Assembly (NCBI RefSeq): GCF_000416235.1
Contig: NZ_ATLO01000027.1
Coordinates: 92,585-156,584 of the forward strand
DNA length: 64,000 nucleotides
Source: Pseudomonas sp. CFII64
Lineage (GTDB): Bacteria > Pseudomonadota > Gammaproteobacteria > Pseudomonadales > Pseudomonadaceae
Direction of reading: 5' to 3'
This document shows positions 46,011 through 55,142 of this stretch, piece by piece; within the stretch, counting starts at the first letter, position 1, and every line of letters starts with the position of its first letter. The notes beneath the pieces were generated by a model, which was not told the DNA's origin, did no database searches, and saw only the letters and a program-made list of their open reading frames with translations. Made by a program: the position numbers and the translations under genes.

Positions 46011-47210
46011 TTATTGCGGCTCAGTCAACCGATACGCCTCCCGCGCGACGACCCATTCTTCATGGGTCGGCTCGACCACCACCTTGACCTTGCTGGCAGG
46101 CGTCGAGATGACTGGCGCGTTGGCCTGGTTGGCGGCTTCATCCAGTTCGACGCCCAGATAGTGCAGCCCCGCGCACATGCGTGCGCGAATCGCGGCGTTG
46201 TGTTCGCCGATGCCGGCAGTAAACACCAGCATGTCCAAACCGCCCAATGCCGCGACCAGGGCCCCGGCTTCGTGAATGAAGCGGCGCAGGTACAGCGCCA
46301 GCGCCATGGCCGCGCGAGGTTCATCGGCTTCAACGGCGAGCAGCGCGCGCGGGTCGCTGGAAATGCCGGAAACCCCCAGCAGTCCTGACTCGTGATACAG
46401 AATGTGGCTGACCTTTTCCAGGCTGAGCTTCCAGATTTCCATGAGGAAAATCACCGCGCCGGGGTCCATGGCGCCGCTGCGGGTGCCCATCATCAGGCCG
46501 TCCAGCGCGGAAAAACCCATGGTGGTGGCGACGCTTTTCAGATCGCGCATGCCGCACAGGCTGGCACCGCTGCCCAGATGCGCAACCAGCGTCCGGCCAC
46601 GGGCCTGATCCCCATAGCGCTCGGCGAGGGCAATGGATTGGTAGCAATAGGAAAGCCCGTGAAATCCGTAGCGGCGCAGGCCGTTTTCCCAGGCCGACCA
46701 AGGCAGCGGCAGGATTTTTTCGACATCCGGCAAGGTCTGGTGGAAGGCCGTATCGAAACACACTACTTGCGTCAGATCCGGACGGGTTTGCAGCAGCGTT
46801 TCGATGGCTTCCAGGGCAAAGGGTTGATGCAGTGGCGCCAGCGGAATATAGCTTTTCAGATCGGCCAGCACTTGCGCGTCGATCAATACCGGGTTGGCGT
46901 ATTTGATGCCGCCATGCACCACCCGATGGGCAATGGCTCGCAGGGTGCGGCCGCCCAACTGCGCCATGACCCGCTGGCGAATGTGCCCCAGGGCATCGTG
47001 GTACGGCTGATCCTTGTCCAGCGCCAAGGGTTGGTCCTGGCTGCCGTTCTCGCTGATCACCGGGTCTGGTCCAGTGATGCCCTCGACCTTGCCGCCCCAC
47101 AGCGGGGTGCGGGCGGGTTGACCTGAGGCAGCATCGAACAGGGCAAACTTGATGCTCGACGAGCCGGCATTGAGGACCAGAATCACTGCATCGCTGGCGG
47201 GGTTGTTCAT
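46011..47210 (-). CDS. ackA: acetate kinase
   Basis: A 399-residue enzyme that interconverts acetyl-phosphate plus ADP with acetate plus ATP. Signature blocks are VLVLNAGSSSIKFALFD, AHRVVHGGIKYANP, CFDTAFHQTLPDVEKILPLP, RRYGFHGLSYCY, LVAHLGSGASLCG and FTAGIGEHNAAIRARMC. Met at 47210 overlaps the stop of the Pta gene by 4 bp. Together with phosphoketolase on the other strand it allows ATP formation from sugar phosphates without respiration. Confidence 0.96.
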   Translation of the reverse strand: MNNPASDAVILVLNAGSSSIKFALFDAASGQPARTPLWGGKVEGITGPDPVISENGSQDQPLALDKDQPYHDALGHIRQRVMAQLGGRTLRAIAHRVVHGGIKYANPVLIDAQVLADLKSYIPLAPLHQPFALEAIETLLQTRPDLTQVVCFDTAFHQTLPDVEKILPLPWSAWENGLRRYGFHGLSYCYQSIALAERYGDQARGRTLVAHLGSGASLCGMRDLKSVATTMGFSALDGLMMGTRSGAMDPGAVIFLMEIWKLSLEKVSHILYHESGLLGVSGISSDPRALLAVEADEPRAAMALALYLRRFIHEAGALVAALGGLDMLVFTAGIGEHNAAIRARMCAGLHYLGVELDEAANQANAPVISTPASKVKVVVEPTHEEWVVAREAYRLTEPQ

Positions 47211-48634
47211 GGCGGGGTTACCCGATAGTGATGGGCGACCAGCGCGGCAATTGCGCACGAGGCGATGCGCGCTTCCCGTGAATCTGCGCGGCTGGTGAGG
47301 ACAATCGGCACCTTGGCGCCAAGCACGATGCCCGCGCTGGCGGCACCGCCCAGGTACTCCAGCTGCTTGGCGAGCATGTTGCCGCTTTCCAGATCCGGCA
47401 CCACCAGAATGTCCGCCTTGCCGGACACTGGCGACTCGATACCCTTGATCCGCGCTGCCGCGAGGGAGATAGCATTGTCGAACGCCAGCGGCCCGTCGAG
47501 CACCGCGCCGGTGATCTGGCCGCGATCCGCCATCTTGCACAGCGCAGCGGCATCCAGGGTTGCCGGCATGTTGGCGTTGACGGTTTCCACGGCGGCGAGG
47601 ATGGCGACATGGGGATTACTGACGCCCAGAATGTGCGCCAGGTCGATGGCATTGCGCACGATGTCCACCTTGTCGGCCAGTGCCGGGACGATATTGATTG
47701 CCGCATCGGTAATGATGAACGGCCGGGGATAGAAGGGCGTCTGCATCACGAAACAGTGAGTGATACGGCGTTTGGTGCGCAGCTGCGCGGCGGATGGCAC
47801 TACCGCCGACATCAATTCATCGGTGTGCAGGCTGCCTTTCATCAAGGCTTCGACCAGGCCATCGCGGGCCATTTCCGCACCCCGCACGGCGGCGGCATGG
47901 CTGTGGGGTACGTCTTCGATAGTGAGACCCGCAAGATCGTGATTGCCTTTGGCGGCCAAGGCCTGCAGCTTGTCCCGCGGGCCGATCAACACCGGCTCGA
48001 TCAAGCCGGCATCCCGGGCATCGAGGGCGGCCTCGAAACTCACTTCATCGCACGGATGCACCACCGCAACACGAATCGGCTCCAGGGTCTGGCAGGCTTC
48101 CAGCAGGCGATTGAGCCCGTCGACGCTGTGCCGCAACTCAATGCCCGGCAGGCTGACCCGATGCACGTCGATGTGCTCACTGGCCGCATGCACCAGTGAT
48201 TCGCCTTCAAGGACCACGACACCTTCCTGATTGATGCCGCTGCAAGCCAGCGTCAACAGATGCCGCGCTTCATCCCGTGCGGTTACGGTGACCGAAACAG
48301 TCAGCGTATCGCCGATGCGCACCGGGGCGAGAAACTTCAAGGTTTGCCCCAGCGACACCGAGCCTGGCCCCGGCAGTCGCGTGCCAATCAACGCGGAAAT
48401 CAACGCGCCGCCCCACATGCCGTGAGCGAAAACCGTGTTGAAGTGGGTGGTCGCGGCGAAGTCCGGGTCGACATACAACGGGTTCACATCGCCCGAGACC
48501 AAAGCAAACAGCTGGATATCCTGAGCGGTAAGGGTGCGCTGCAAGGAGGCCGACTCGCCGAGCAAAATCTCGTCGAAGGCGCGGTTCTGGATACGTTGCA
48601 GATCGTTGGTCGGGATGGGCATGGAGCTGGTCAT
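47207..48634 (-). CDS. bifunctional MaoC-like hydratase / phosphate acetyltransferase
   Basis: A 475-residue fusion. Residues about 15-150 form a MaoC-type hotdog domain (AQDIQLFALVSGDVNPLYVDPDFAATTHFNTVFAHGMWGGALISALIGT, with the Asp/His hydratase pair). Residues about 165-475 are a phosphotransacetylase domain (IEPVLIGPRDKLQALAAK ... ITDAAINIVPALADKVDIVRNAIDLA ... GAASAGIVLGAKVPIVLTSRADS). The second half should interconvert acetyl-CoA and acetyl-phosphate. The fusion is common in Pseudomonas. It is coupled to ackA and preceded by an MFS gene on the same strand. Confidence 0.92.
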   Translation of the reverse strand: MTSSMPIPTNDLQRIQNRAFDEILLGESASLQRTLTAQDIQLFALVSGDVNPLYVDPDFAATTHFNTVFAHGMWGGALISALIGTRLPGPGSVSLGQTLKFLAPVRIGDTLTVSVTVTARDEARHLLTLACSGINQEGVVVLEGESLVHAASEHIDVHRVSLPGIELRHSVDGLNRLLEACQTLEPIRVAVVHPCDEVSFEAALDARDAGLIEPVLIGPRDKLQALAAKGNHDLAGLTIEDVPHSHAAAVRGAEMARDGLVEALMKGSLHTDELMSAVVPSAAQLRTKRRITHCFVMQTPFYPRPFIITDAAINIVPALADKVDIVRNAIDLAHILGVSNPHVAILAAVETVNANMPATLDAAALCKMADRGQITGAVLDGPLAFDNAISLAAARIKGIESPVSGKADILVVPDLESGNMLAKQLEYLGGAASAGIVLGAKVPIVLTSRADSREARIASCAIAALVAHHYRVTPP

Positions 48635-48677
48635 GGGCGTTGATCCTGAAAGTGCGTCGGCATGGAGGTGATGACGT

Positions 48678-49958
48678 TCAAGCGGGTACTGCGCGTGACT
48701 TGCCCTTGGGGCCGGTTTCAATCAGGAATATCGCCAGGATAATGGCCAGCACGATACCGCCCAGCAGCCACGCACCCGCTTGCTGGAACACCGGCAACGT
48801 CAGCGGATTGCCTGCCGCCAGGCGTGCCAGCAGATAGCCGAACACCGGCGTGAGCAAGGCGCTGAAGGTGAATACCAGAAAGTTGATGGCGCCGGTGGCG
48901 CTGCCTTTGACGTTGTCCGGGTTCACTTCCTTGATGATCGAATAAGGAATCATCGCCGCCCCCGAGCCGATGCCCAGCAGCAGGCCGAACAGGTACGGCG
49001 GAGCAATTCCGGCAGGCAGATAGACGATGGCCGCGCTGGCGATCAGCATCACTAGCGCGCCACCGATCAATACCGGTTTGCGTCGACCGAGCTGGTCGGA
49101 AATATAGCCCAGTAACGGGCAACCGATAACCCAGCCCAGCGGGATCATGCTGCTGCGATTCACTGCTTCGGTGTAGCCCACCGCCAGACCGTCGCGCAGG
49201 AACGGCACGCCCCAGATCATGTCGCCGATGGTGGTCGGCAAGAACAGTAGCCCGGCGGTAAACCCGCATAGATAGGACTGAGGATTGCTCAGAACTTTTT
49301 TGTACGGCGTGAATACCGAACCCAGAGAGTTTGTGCTGTCGGCGGGGCGAGGATCGTGGCCTTTGGGCGTCATGCACAGCACCAGAATCGCGATAAGCAA
49401 CAGACAACCGGCGGCGATAAACCAGAATTGCTGCCACTCGATGGAGCCGTGAATGATCGGTGCCACGGCGAACTGCCCGGCAAACCCACCGAGCATGCCG
49501 AAGCATTGGGTGAAGCCGACTGCGGTCGCCAGATAGCGCGGCGGAAAACCGTGAGTTGCCAGGTACACCGCGCCGATGAAGGCGCATGCCGAACCCGCGC
49601 CCTGCAACAGCCGACCGACTTGCGCAACCTGCAACTCGCCCAAGCCGAACAATGCCGCACCAATGGCGACCAGCAGAATGCCGGCGGGGATCACGTACTT
49701 GGCCCCCAGCCGATCCAGCGCGGCACCGGCAATGATCGAGAAGATCGAATAGGTGTAGTAATAGAGCCCGACCAAAGCGCTGACGGCCACCACATCGCGG
49801 CCAAACGCCGAGGTCAGTTCCGGCATCATCACGCCGGGGGCCGAGCGCAAGGCGTATTGCACAAAGTAGAACAAGGCGCAAAACAGCCAGGCGACGATGA
49901 AACCGATATGCAGACGCTCGGTTTTAACCGGCAGAGTTCCTGATAGAGCAGGGGGCAT
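48678..49958 (-). CDS. MFS transporter (12-helix), upstream of pta-ackA
   Basis: A 426-residue permease with two halves of six helices. Helix 1 region IGFIVAWLFCALFYFVQYALRSAPGVMMPEL and helix 4-5 GRLLQGAGSACAFIGAVYLATHGFPP resemble the metabolite:H+ symporter branch of MFS. The Met at 49958 has AAGG 9 bases before it; a GTG at 49976 is possible. It ends 43 bp before the MaoC-Pta start, so it is likely cotranscribed with pta-ackA and may move a short-chain acid, which is inference from position. Confidence 0.88.
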   Translation of the reverse strand: MPPALSGTLPVKTERLHIGFIVAWLFCALFYFVQYALRSAPGVMMPELTSAFGRDVVAVSALVGLYYYTYSIFSIIAGAALDRLGAKYVIPAGILLVAIGAALFGLGELQVAQVGRLLQGAGSACAFIGAVYLATHGFPPRYLATAVGFTQCFGMLGGFAGQFAVAPIIHGSIEWQQFWFIAAGCLLLIAILVLCMTPKGHDPRPADSTNSLGSVFTPYKKVLSNPQSYLCGFTAGLLFLPTTIGDMIWGVPFLRDGLAVGYTEAVNRSSMIPLGWVIGCPLLGYISDQLGRRKPVLIGGALVMLIASAAIVYLPAGIAPPYLFGLLLGIGSGAAMIPYSIIKEVNPDNVKGSATGAINFLVFTFSALLTPVFGYLLARLAAGNPLTLPVFQQAGAWLLGGIVLAIILAIFLIETGPKGKSRAVPA

Positions 49959-50130
49959 CGCATTGGCCTTGAGCACGGAAGGAAGCCGCTAGCCTACGCT
50001 TTTCTCGTGACCGACATCTTGCGAAGGGTCAATGGATGGCGATGCCCCCTGTTGCCTGGGTCAGCCAGTGGGCGGCTTCAGGACAGTCGAACCTGTGAAT
50101 CGGACGTGCTTGTGCTGGAGACTTCATAAG

Positions 50131-50146
50131 TGTACTGTCGTGTACA
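50131..50146 (+). promoter_or_regulatory. inverted repeat in the dioxygenase leader
   Basis: TGTAC and GTACA arms separated by 6 bases lie 20 bases before the dioxygenase ATG. The TGTACAC part recurs in the TetR promoter at 51695-51709, so it may be a TetR operator. Similarity outside that heptamer is low. Confidence 0.4.
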
Positions 50147-50165
50147 CATATGAAGGAGTGCAGCG

Positions 50166-51005
50166 ATGAAAACCGCTTCTAAAGCTCGTCTTGCCCACAC
50201 ACCCATCAAAGGTTGTATCGGCACCCATATTTTCAACGGCAAGCAAGACCTGCTTGGCGGTGAGTTTGCCGGTGAGATACGCGAGCTGCTGGAGCAGCGG
50301 GGCGTGCTGGTGTTTCCGGGTATCCAGTTCACGGATGCCGAGCAAATCGCCTTCACTCGAACCCTGGGTACCTTTGCCCCGGAAGCCAGCGATGGTCAGG
50401 GCATCACCAAGATCACCCTGGACGTGAAGGAAAATCCGGCGGGTGCGGAGTTTCTCAAGGGGTCGCTCTATTGGCATATCGACGGCACCCGAAACGAGTC
50501 ACCCATCCTTGCTTCACTGTTGTCCTGCAAGGTGCCGGCGACCTGGGGCGGGAACACCGGTTTCTGCAATACCTACGCGGCCTATGAGGCGTTGTCCAAT
50601 GCCGACAAGGAACGTTACGAGACGCTGCGTGTGGTTCACGCACCCTGGGCGTCGCTGCTTTATTACGATCCCGAACCCAGCCTGGCCAGGCTGACCGCGA
50701 TGCAGGCGATTGGCGAAAAGGAACTGCCGCTGGTGTGGAAGCATCGGTCGGGTCGCAAGTCGCTGATCCTCGGCTGTACATCACAGCACGTGATTGGCGT
50801 CAGCCCTGCGCAAAGTGCGCAAATCATCATGGGTCTGCGCGAGTGGGCGACGTCCGAACCATTCAGCTATAGCCATCGCTGGCACGCGGGGGATCTGGTT
50901 ATCTGGGACAACACGGGCACGATGCACCGCGCCGAAGCTTACGACCCGGCGTGCGGGCGCATGATGCACCGCACCAAACTCGAAGGCGAAGAACCTTTTG
51001 AGTGA
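50166..51005 (+). CDS. TauD/TfdA-family Fe(II)/2-oxoglutarate dioxygenase
   Basis: A 279-residue non-haem iron dioxygenase. The iron-binding H-x-D is in YWHIDGTR (about 105), the distal His in NTGTMHRAEAYD (about 257), and the 2-oxoglutarate-binding Arg in GRMMHRTKLEG (about 270). The family hydroxylates organosulfonates, phenoxyacids, amino acids or carnitine precursors; the substrate is not clear here. GAAGGAG precedes the ATG. A convergent TetR gene follows 48 bp later. Confidence 0.9.
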   Translation: MKTASKARLAHTPIKGCIGTHIFNGKQDLLGGEFAGEIRELLEQRGVLVFPGIQFTDAEQIAFTRTLGTFAPEASDGQGITKITLDVKENPAGAEFLKGSLYWHIDGTRNESPILASLLSCKVPATWGGNTGFCNTYAAYEALSNADKERYETLRVVHAPWASLLYYDPEPSLARLTAMQAIGEKELPLVWKHRSGRKSLILGCTSQHVIGVSPAQSAQIIMGLREWATSEPFSYSHRWHAGDLVIWDNTGTMHRAEAYDPACGRMMHRTKLEGEEPFE

Positions 51006-51053
51006 GCCTGCACACATGCGGGCAGAGCTCTGAGTGCGGGTGGCCCCAAGTTT

Positions 51054-51677
51054 TCAACGTGGCAGTGCGCCCCGGAGAAACATGTCGACTGCTGCCGCAA
51101 CCAGCTCGTCAATCTGCGCCAGGGTCATGGGTTTCGGATCCTGTTGAAACAAACGCTCATCAACTTCGGAAGTCAGCAGCGAGAGAAACTGCTTGGCGAG
51201 CACTCGCGGATTGCCTTTTCTCAGTACGCCATTGTCAACGGAGGCGGACATGAGCGTGGCCAGTGCGTCGATGCTTTGGCTCGGCCCTGATTCGTAGAAC
51301 AGCGCACCAATGTCGGAACGGCCTGATTCGGCCAGAACCATCCGGTAAACCTTGATCGCGGTGGCGTCGTTGGTGACGATTTTCAGCATGTTGCGCCCGA
51401 ATTGAAGGAGTGATTCCTCCAGACTGACGCTGACCCCGGGCGTTACAGCAACAGCAAGGTCGGCAACGGCGTTATACAAATGTGAGGTGGCATACATTTG
51501 TACCACGGCGATGAACAGGGCTTCCTTGGAGGAGAAGTAGCCGTAAAGCGTGGCTTTGGAACCCCCCAGGCGTATCGACACCTCTTTCATCGACGCGCCT
51601 TCGTATCCCAGCTCAAGGAAGACACCGGCAGCAGTTTCCACGATGGCAGTACGCCGGGTTTCAGTACGGACCTTCAT
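51054..51677 (-). CDS. TetR-family transcriptional regulator
   Basis: A 207-residue repressor. The helix-turn-helix is at about 10-55 (AIVETAAGVFLELGYEGASMKEVSIRLGGSKATLYGYFSSKEALF), followed by a helical ligand-binding domain. Convergent with the dioxygenase gene, whose leader shares a TGTACAC element with this gene's own promoter. Ligand unknown. The start ATG is preceded by TTGGAGAAAAA. Confidence 0.9.
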   Translation of the reverse strand: MKVRTETRRTAIVETAAGVFLELGYEGASMKEVSIRLGGSKATLYGYFSSKEALFIAVVQMYATSHLYNAVADLAVAVTPGVSVSLEESLLQFGRNMLKIVTNDATAIKVYRMVLAESGRSDIGALFYESGPSQSIDALATLMSASVDNGVLRKGNPRVLAKQFLSLLTSEVDERLFQQDPKPMTLAQIDELVAAAVDMFLRGALPR

Positions 51678-52017
51678 TTTTTCTCCAAAAGCAGACCATG
51701 GTGTACATTTTAGTGTTGACGAGCGTCATTCGAAGCGCTAAAAGTATACACCTTGGTACGGTTTTGAACGATGGCAGTTTCATGCTGGATCAAGCAATGT
51801 CCGTCCACTGTTTCAGCAGCCCGCAGGCATTGTTTGTTTGATGTTATGGAAGTTGATGTTCAGTAAGCAGGGAAATAACTTTCCCTGGTGAGTTAATAGA
51901 CTATCAACTGAAATTCAGTCGGTTCTCATGCAAGCCCAGTAACAGGGTGGCGTATTCGCACGCCCCTTATATAAGCCGTGATGGCGATACCGAGTGTCAT
52001 AGACGAGAGGAAAGAGT
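51678..52017. other. 340-bp intergenic region, regulatory and A+T-richer
   Basis: The region holds the TetR promoter with two copies of a 15-base motif (51695-51709 and 51743-51757) and then about 250 bases richer in A+T than the surroundings with no convincing ORF. The lipoprotein gene at 52018 starts after AGAGGAAAGAGT. Confidence 0.6.
51695..51757. promoter_or_regulatory. paired inverted motif in the TetR promoter
   Basis: Minus-strand AATGTACACCATGGT (51709-51695) and plus-strand AGTATACACCTTGGT (51743-51757) agree at 12 of 15 bases and face each other across about 33 bases. A TAAAAT -10-like hexamer for the TetR gene lies beside the first copy. This is a plausible autorepression operator pair. 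Confidence 0.5.
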
Positions 52018-52683
52018 ATGGGCAGTCCAGAGCCAAAAGCAGGCATATTTCTATTGTTGGTATTGGCGATCGGAGGCTGCGCGACGCAAGAGCCTTTTCC
52101 TTATTCCGGAATTGAATCATCGCGGGAAATGCGCCTGAACCAGGAGGATAAGTCGGGACGTATTCCGTTCCAGTACACCAGTAAAGTGGACTGGAGCAGA
52201 TACAAAAACGTCATGCTGGAGCCGGTGGTCATTTACTCCGGGGCGGACGGTCAGTTTGCAGACATGACCATCAACGATAAGAGAACGTTGGCCAATTTCA
52301 TGACGACTGAGTTTTCCGAGGCGCTGGGACAACGCTTTCGCTTTGCCGCCAAGCCTGGGCCGGACACCCTCCGAATCCGTCTGACCCTGACCGGGGCCGA
52401 GACAACCACGCCCGTATTGGCGACCTTTTCCAGGTTCGACATCGGCATGGGCTCCTACAACCTGGTGCAGGCTGCGCGGGATCGCAAGGGCACATTTTCC
52501 GGTTCGGTCAGCTATGCGGTGGAAATCTATAACGCGTCCACCTCACGCCTGCTGGAGTCCTACGTGACGCGGCAATATCCGAGAACTTACGATATAAGCG
52601 CCACATTCGGTTCGTTGTCAGCGGCCAGGGCGGGTATATCCATCGGCGCTAAAAGTCTGGTCGACAGTTTCGGTTCTTATTGA
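52018..52683 (+). CDS. DUF3313 family lipoprotein
   Basis: A 221-residue predicted lipoprotein. The signal ends at the lipobox IGGC (Cys about 21). The remainder matches the DUF3313 plan: PYSGIESSREMRLNQEDKSGRIPFQYTSKVDWSRYKNVMLEPVVIYSG and a conserved C-terminal part TFSGSVSYAVEIYNASTSRLLESYVTRQYP. Function unknown; family members are envelope proteins. Monocistronic. Confidence 0.83.
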   Translation: MGSPEPKAGIFLLLVLAIGGCATQEPFPYSGIESSREMRLNQEDKSGRIPFQYTSKVDWSRYKNVMLEPVVIYSGADGQFADMTINDKRTLANFMTTEFSEALGQRFRFAAKPGPDTLRIRLTLTGAETTTPVLATFSRFDIGMGSYNLVQAARDRKGTFSGSVSYAVEIYNASTSRLLESYVTRQYPRTYDISATFGSLSAARAGISIGAKSLVDSFGSY

Positions 52684-52703
52684 ACCTGGATAAGTAGCCG
52701 GCT

Positions 52704-53135
52704 TTATACATCATCTGAACAGGCCTCTTCGTCGACGGGTTGGCGATCAGCAGGATGATTGACGCCATTACTGATCGGAACCTGGCCCAGGTCATAAGGA
52801 TTGACGCCTTCCAGGCAGCCGACGTTATAAGCGTACTGGTCCGGATTGGAGCGACGTTGATGATGGGTATAAATCCCGCAATTACCGCAGAAGTAATGTT
52901 TCGCGGTGCGGGTATTGAACTGGTAAAGCTTTAACTGACTTTGGCCCTGGACGATATGGATAGCCTCCTGCGGCACGGTCGCGACTATCGCGCCTCGGCG
53001 CCGGCACATCGAGCAGTCGCAGCGTCGGGGGTCGACGACGCCATCAGGCAGGTCAAGCTCCAGAACCACCGCGCCGCAGTGGCAAGAGGCGCGGTGTCTG
53101 GGCAGGATTGGAGTCGGACCGATTTTCTTGATCAT
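52704..53135 (-). CDS. GFA family zinc protein
   Basis: A 143-residue protein of the glutathione-dependent formaldehyde-activating enzyme (GFA) family. Zinc-binding cysteines are in SCHCGAVV, CDCSMCRRRG and FCGNCGIYTHH. The name derives from one characterised member; most are of unknown function. Met at 53135 is chosen because GGGAG lies 9 bases upstream. It is on the same strand as the ChrA gene, which ends 63 bp before it. Confidence 0.9.
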   Translation of the reverse strand: MIKKIGPTPILPRHRASCHCGAVVLELDLPDGVVDPRRCDCSMCRRRGAIVATVPQEAIHIVQGQSQLKLYQFNTRTAKHYFCGNCGIYTHHQRRSNPDQYAYNVGCLEGVNPYDLGQVPISNGVNHPADRQPVDEEACSDDV

Positions 53136-53198
53136 GACTGTTGCTCCCATTGCGTTGGAAAGTGGACAGGGTAGCCGCTTACGCGTGATCACGCCCGA

Positions 53199-54398
53199 TC
53201 ACCAGACCAGCAACCAACCGATCAATGCGCTGGCGGCCACCACCAGCCACGGCGGCAGCTTCCAGTACATCAGGGCCAGCAAGGCCAACAGCGCCAGGGC
53301 AATATCCTGTAGACCCAAGATGGCGCCGGTCCATACCGGCTGATACAGCGCGGCCAGCAACAGGCCCACCACGGCGGCATTGATGCCGCTGAGGGCTGTC
53401 TGCATCCGCTGATTGCTTTGCAGCGCGCCCCAGAACGGCAGCGCGCCAAAAACCAGAAAAAAAGCTGGCGCAAAGATTGCCAGCAGACAAGTCAGGCCAC
53501 CGCTGAAACCCGACGGCTGACCCTGCAGCGAGGCCCCGAGAAATGCAGCAAAGGTGAACAGCGGGCCCGGCATGGCCTGGGCTGCGCCGTAGCCGGCCAG
53601 AAACGCCTGATGGTCGACCCAGCCGGTTGGCACCACTTCCGCTTGCAAGAGTGGCAGGACCACATGTCCGCCACCGAACACCAGTGAGCCTGCGCGGTAG
53701 AAGGCATCCACCAACGCCAGCGTGCGCCAGGGCAGCAATCCAGCCAGTATCGGCAAGCCCGTCAGCAGGAGACCGAACAGCATTAGCCAGAGCAATCCGG
53801 CACCGCGGCTGATGCGTACCTCAAACGGCTGATGATTGTGCACTTCGCCAGGTTTGAGCAGCAGCACGCCCGCGATCCCGGCAAGGGCGATGACACCGAT
53901 CTGCGTCCAGATGCCGGGCAGCAGCAGGGCGCCAGCAGCGGCGAGGAGCATCAACAGGAGGCGCGGCGCATCCGGGCACAGTGAGCGGCCCATGCTCCAC
54001 ACCGCTTGGGCGACCACCGCCACGGCCACTACCTTCAGGCCATGTAAGGCGCCGGGCGAGACAACATCGCCGACGCTGGACAAACCCATGGCAAACAGCA
54101 TCAGCGCGAGAGCCGAGGGCAAGGTGAATCCGGTCCAGGCCGCCAGCGCACCTAAATAACCGCCACGGGACAGTCCCAGTGCAATCCCCACCTGGCTGCT
54201 CGCCGGCCCGGGCAAGAACTGACAAAGGGCGACCAGATCCGCATAGCCGCGCTCGGACAGCCATTGCCGACGAGTGACGAACTCGGCGCGAAAATAGCCG
54301 AGATGGGCGATGGGGCCGCCAAAGGAGGTGAGCCCCAGACGCAGGAAAATCAGAAAAATCTGCAGGGCGGTTTGCATGGGCTGTTGCGAATTGGCCAT
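53199..54398 (-). CDS. chrA: chromate efflux transporter, long-chain CHR family
   Basis: A 399-residue inner-membrane protein made of two CHR domains in tandem. The N-terminal half shows LRLGLTSFGGPIAHLGYFRAEFV and CQFLPGPASSQVGIALG, the C-terminal half the equivalent RAGSLVFGGGHVVLPLL and YGAAQAMPGPLFTFAAFLG. Members export chromate, but many chromosomal copies have other or unknown roles. About ten to twelve helices are predicted. Confidence 0.92.
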   Translation of the reverse strand: MANSQQPMQTALQIFLIFLRLGLTSFGGPIAHLGYFRAEFVTRRQWLSERGYADLVALCQFLPGPASSQVGIALGLSRGGYLGALAAWTGFTLPSALALMLFAMGLSSVGDVVSPGALHGLKVVAVAVVAQAVWSMGRSLCPDAPRLLLMLLAAAGALLLPGIWTQIGVIALAGIAGVLLLKPGEVHNHQPFEVRISRGAGLLWLMLFGLLLTGLPILAGLLPWRTLALVDAFYRAGSLVFGGGHVVLPLLQAEVVPTGWVDHQAFLAGYGAAQAMPGPLFTFAAFLGASLQGQPSGFSGGLTCLLAIFAPAFFLVFGALPFWGALQSNQRMQTALSGINAAVVGLLLAALYQPVWTGAILGLQDIALALLALLALMYWKLPPWLVVAASALIGWLLVW

Positions 54399-54462
54399 GG
54401 GCTGTTCTGGCGAAAGTCCTGAGAACTCAGTTTTCAGGACCTGAGCCGTGGTGGTCCGAAGC

Positions 54463-55032
54463 TTACGCGTGATCCGGATTTTTTTCGATGAGGCGCGCCG
54501 GCAGCATGCGCTTGAGGGTGTTGTCGCCGAGCCAGTAGTGGTGAAACAGGCCGGCTGCGGCGTGCAACCCGATCAGCCAATAACCGGCATTGCCCAGCAG
54601 TTCGTGCCACTCCTTCATCTGCTGCGCCATGGTCGGGTCGATGCTGATCGGGGCGGGCAGCATGAAGCCGAAATACGGCACCGGTTTACCCTGAGCACTC
54701 AGCATCAACCAGGCGAAAACCGGCGTGGCGATCATCAGGCCATACAGTGCCAGATGCATCAGGTGTGACACGCCGGTTTGCCAGCGTGGCGGGCGCGGCG
54801 CAATGGCCGGAACAGGCCTGATACGCCCGAGCAGACGGATCCAGACCATAGCGAAGATAGCCAGTCCGAACAAGGCGTGCAGGCCCAGCGAGAGCCCCCT
54901 GGCCGCACTGCCTCGGGGCAGCAGGCCCTTGAGCTCGATGCAGACGTAGACGCCGACAAATAGAAACAGCATGAGCCAGTGCATCGCAATCGAGAGCGTT
55001 GCATAGCGTTGTGGCGCGTTGGTTGAGTTCAT
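54463..55032 (-). CDS. cytochrome b561 family protein
   Basis: A 189-residue di-haem membrane protein of the bacterial b561 (CybB) type with four helices. Haem-ligand histidines are expected in SIAMHWLMLFLF, LHALFGLAIFAMVW, SHLMHLALYGLM and GLHAAAGLFHHYW. It carries electrons from quinol in the inner membrane, possibly to superoxide as shown for E. coli CybB. Divergent from the hemolysin-ligase operon. Confidence 0.91.
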   Translation of the reverse strand: MNSTNAPQRYATLSIAMHWLMLFLFVGVYVCIELKGLLPRGSAARGLSLGLHALFGLAIFAMVWIRLLGRIRPVPAIAPRPPRWQTGVSHLMHLALYGLMIATPVFAWLMLSAQGKPVPYFGFMLPAPISIDPTMAQQMKEWHELLGNAGYWLIGLHAAAGLFHHYWLGDNTLKRMLPARLIEKNPDHA

Positions 55033-55088
55033 GTGGGACCTCGTGATGGCAAGTTCGATAGCGGATCGGGCGACTCTGCCGGTCCTGG

Positions 55089-55105
55089 CTTAAGGCAGTC
55101 TGAAG
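55089..55105 (+). promoter_or_regulatory. putative response-regulator box 1
   Basis: CTTAAG-GCAGT-CTGAAG is a direct repeat of hexamers with a 5-base spacer, the form bound by PmrA, QseB and ColR type regulators. An OmpR-type regulator of this class is encoded later in the same operon. Confidence 0.5.
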
Positions 55106-55142
55106 AAAACCCGGAATTCAGAAAAAAACGCACCTCGCTCAC

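Noticed and set aside
48636..48665. TTGAT half-site before the MaoC-Pta gene as an Anr box
   Set aside because: The second half does not match ATCAA (it reads AAAGT), and no good TTGAT-N4-ATCAA was found before the phosphoketolase or alcohol dehydrogenase genes. Low-oxygen control is therefore not claimed from sequence.
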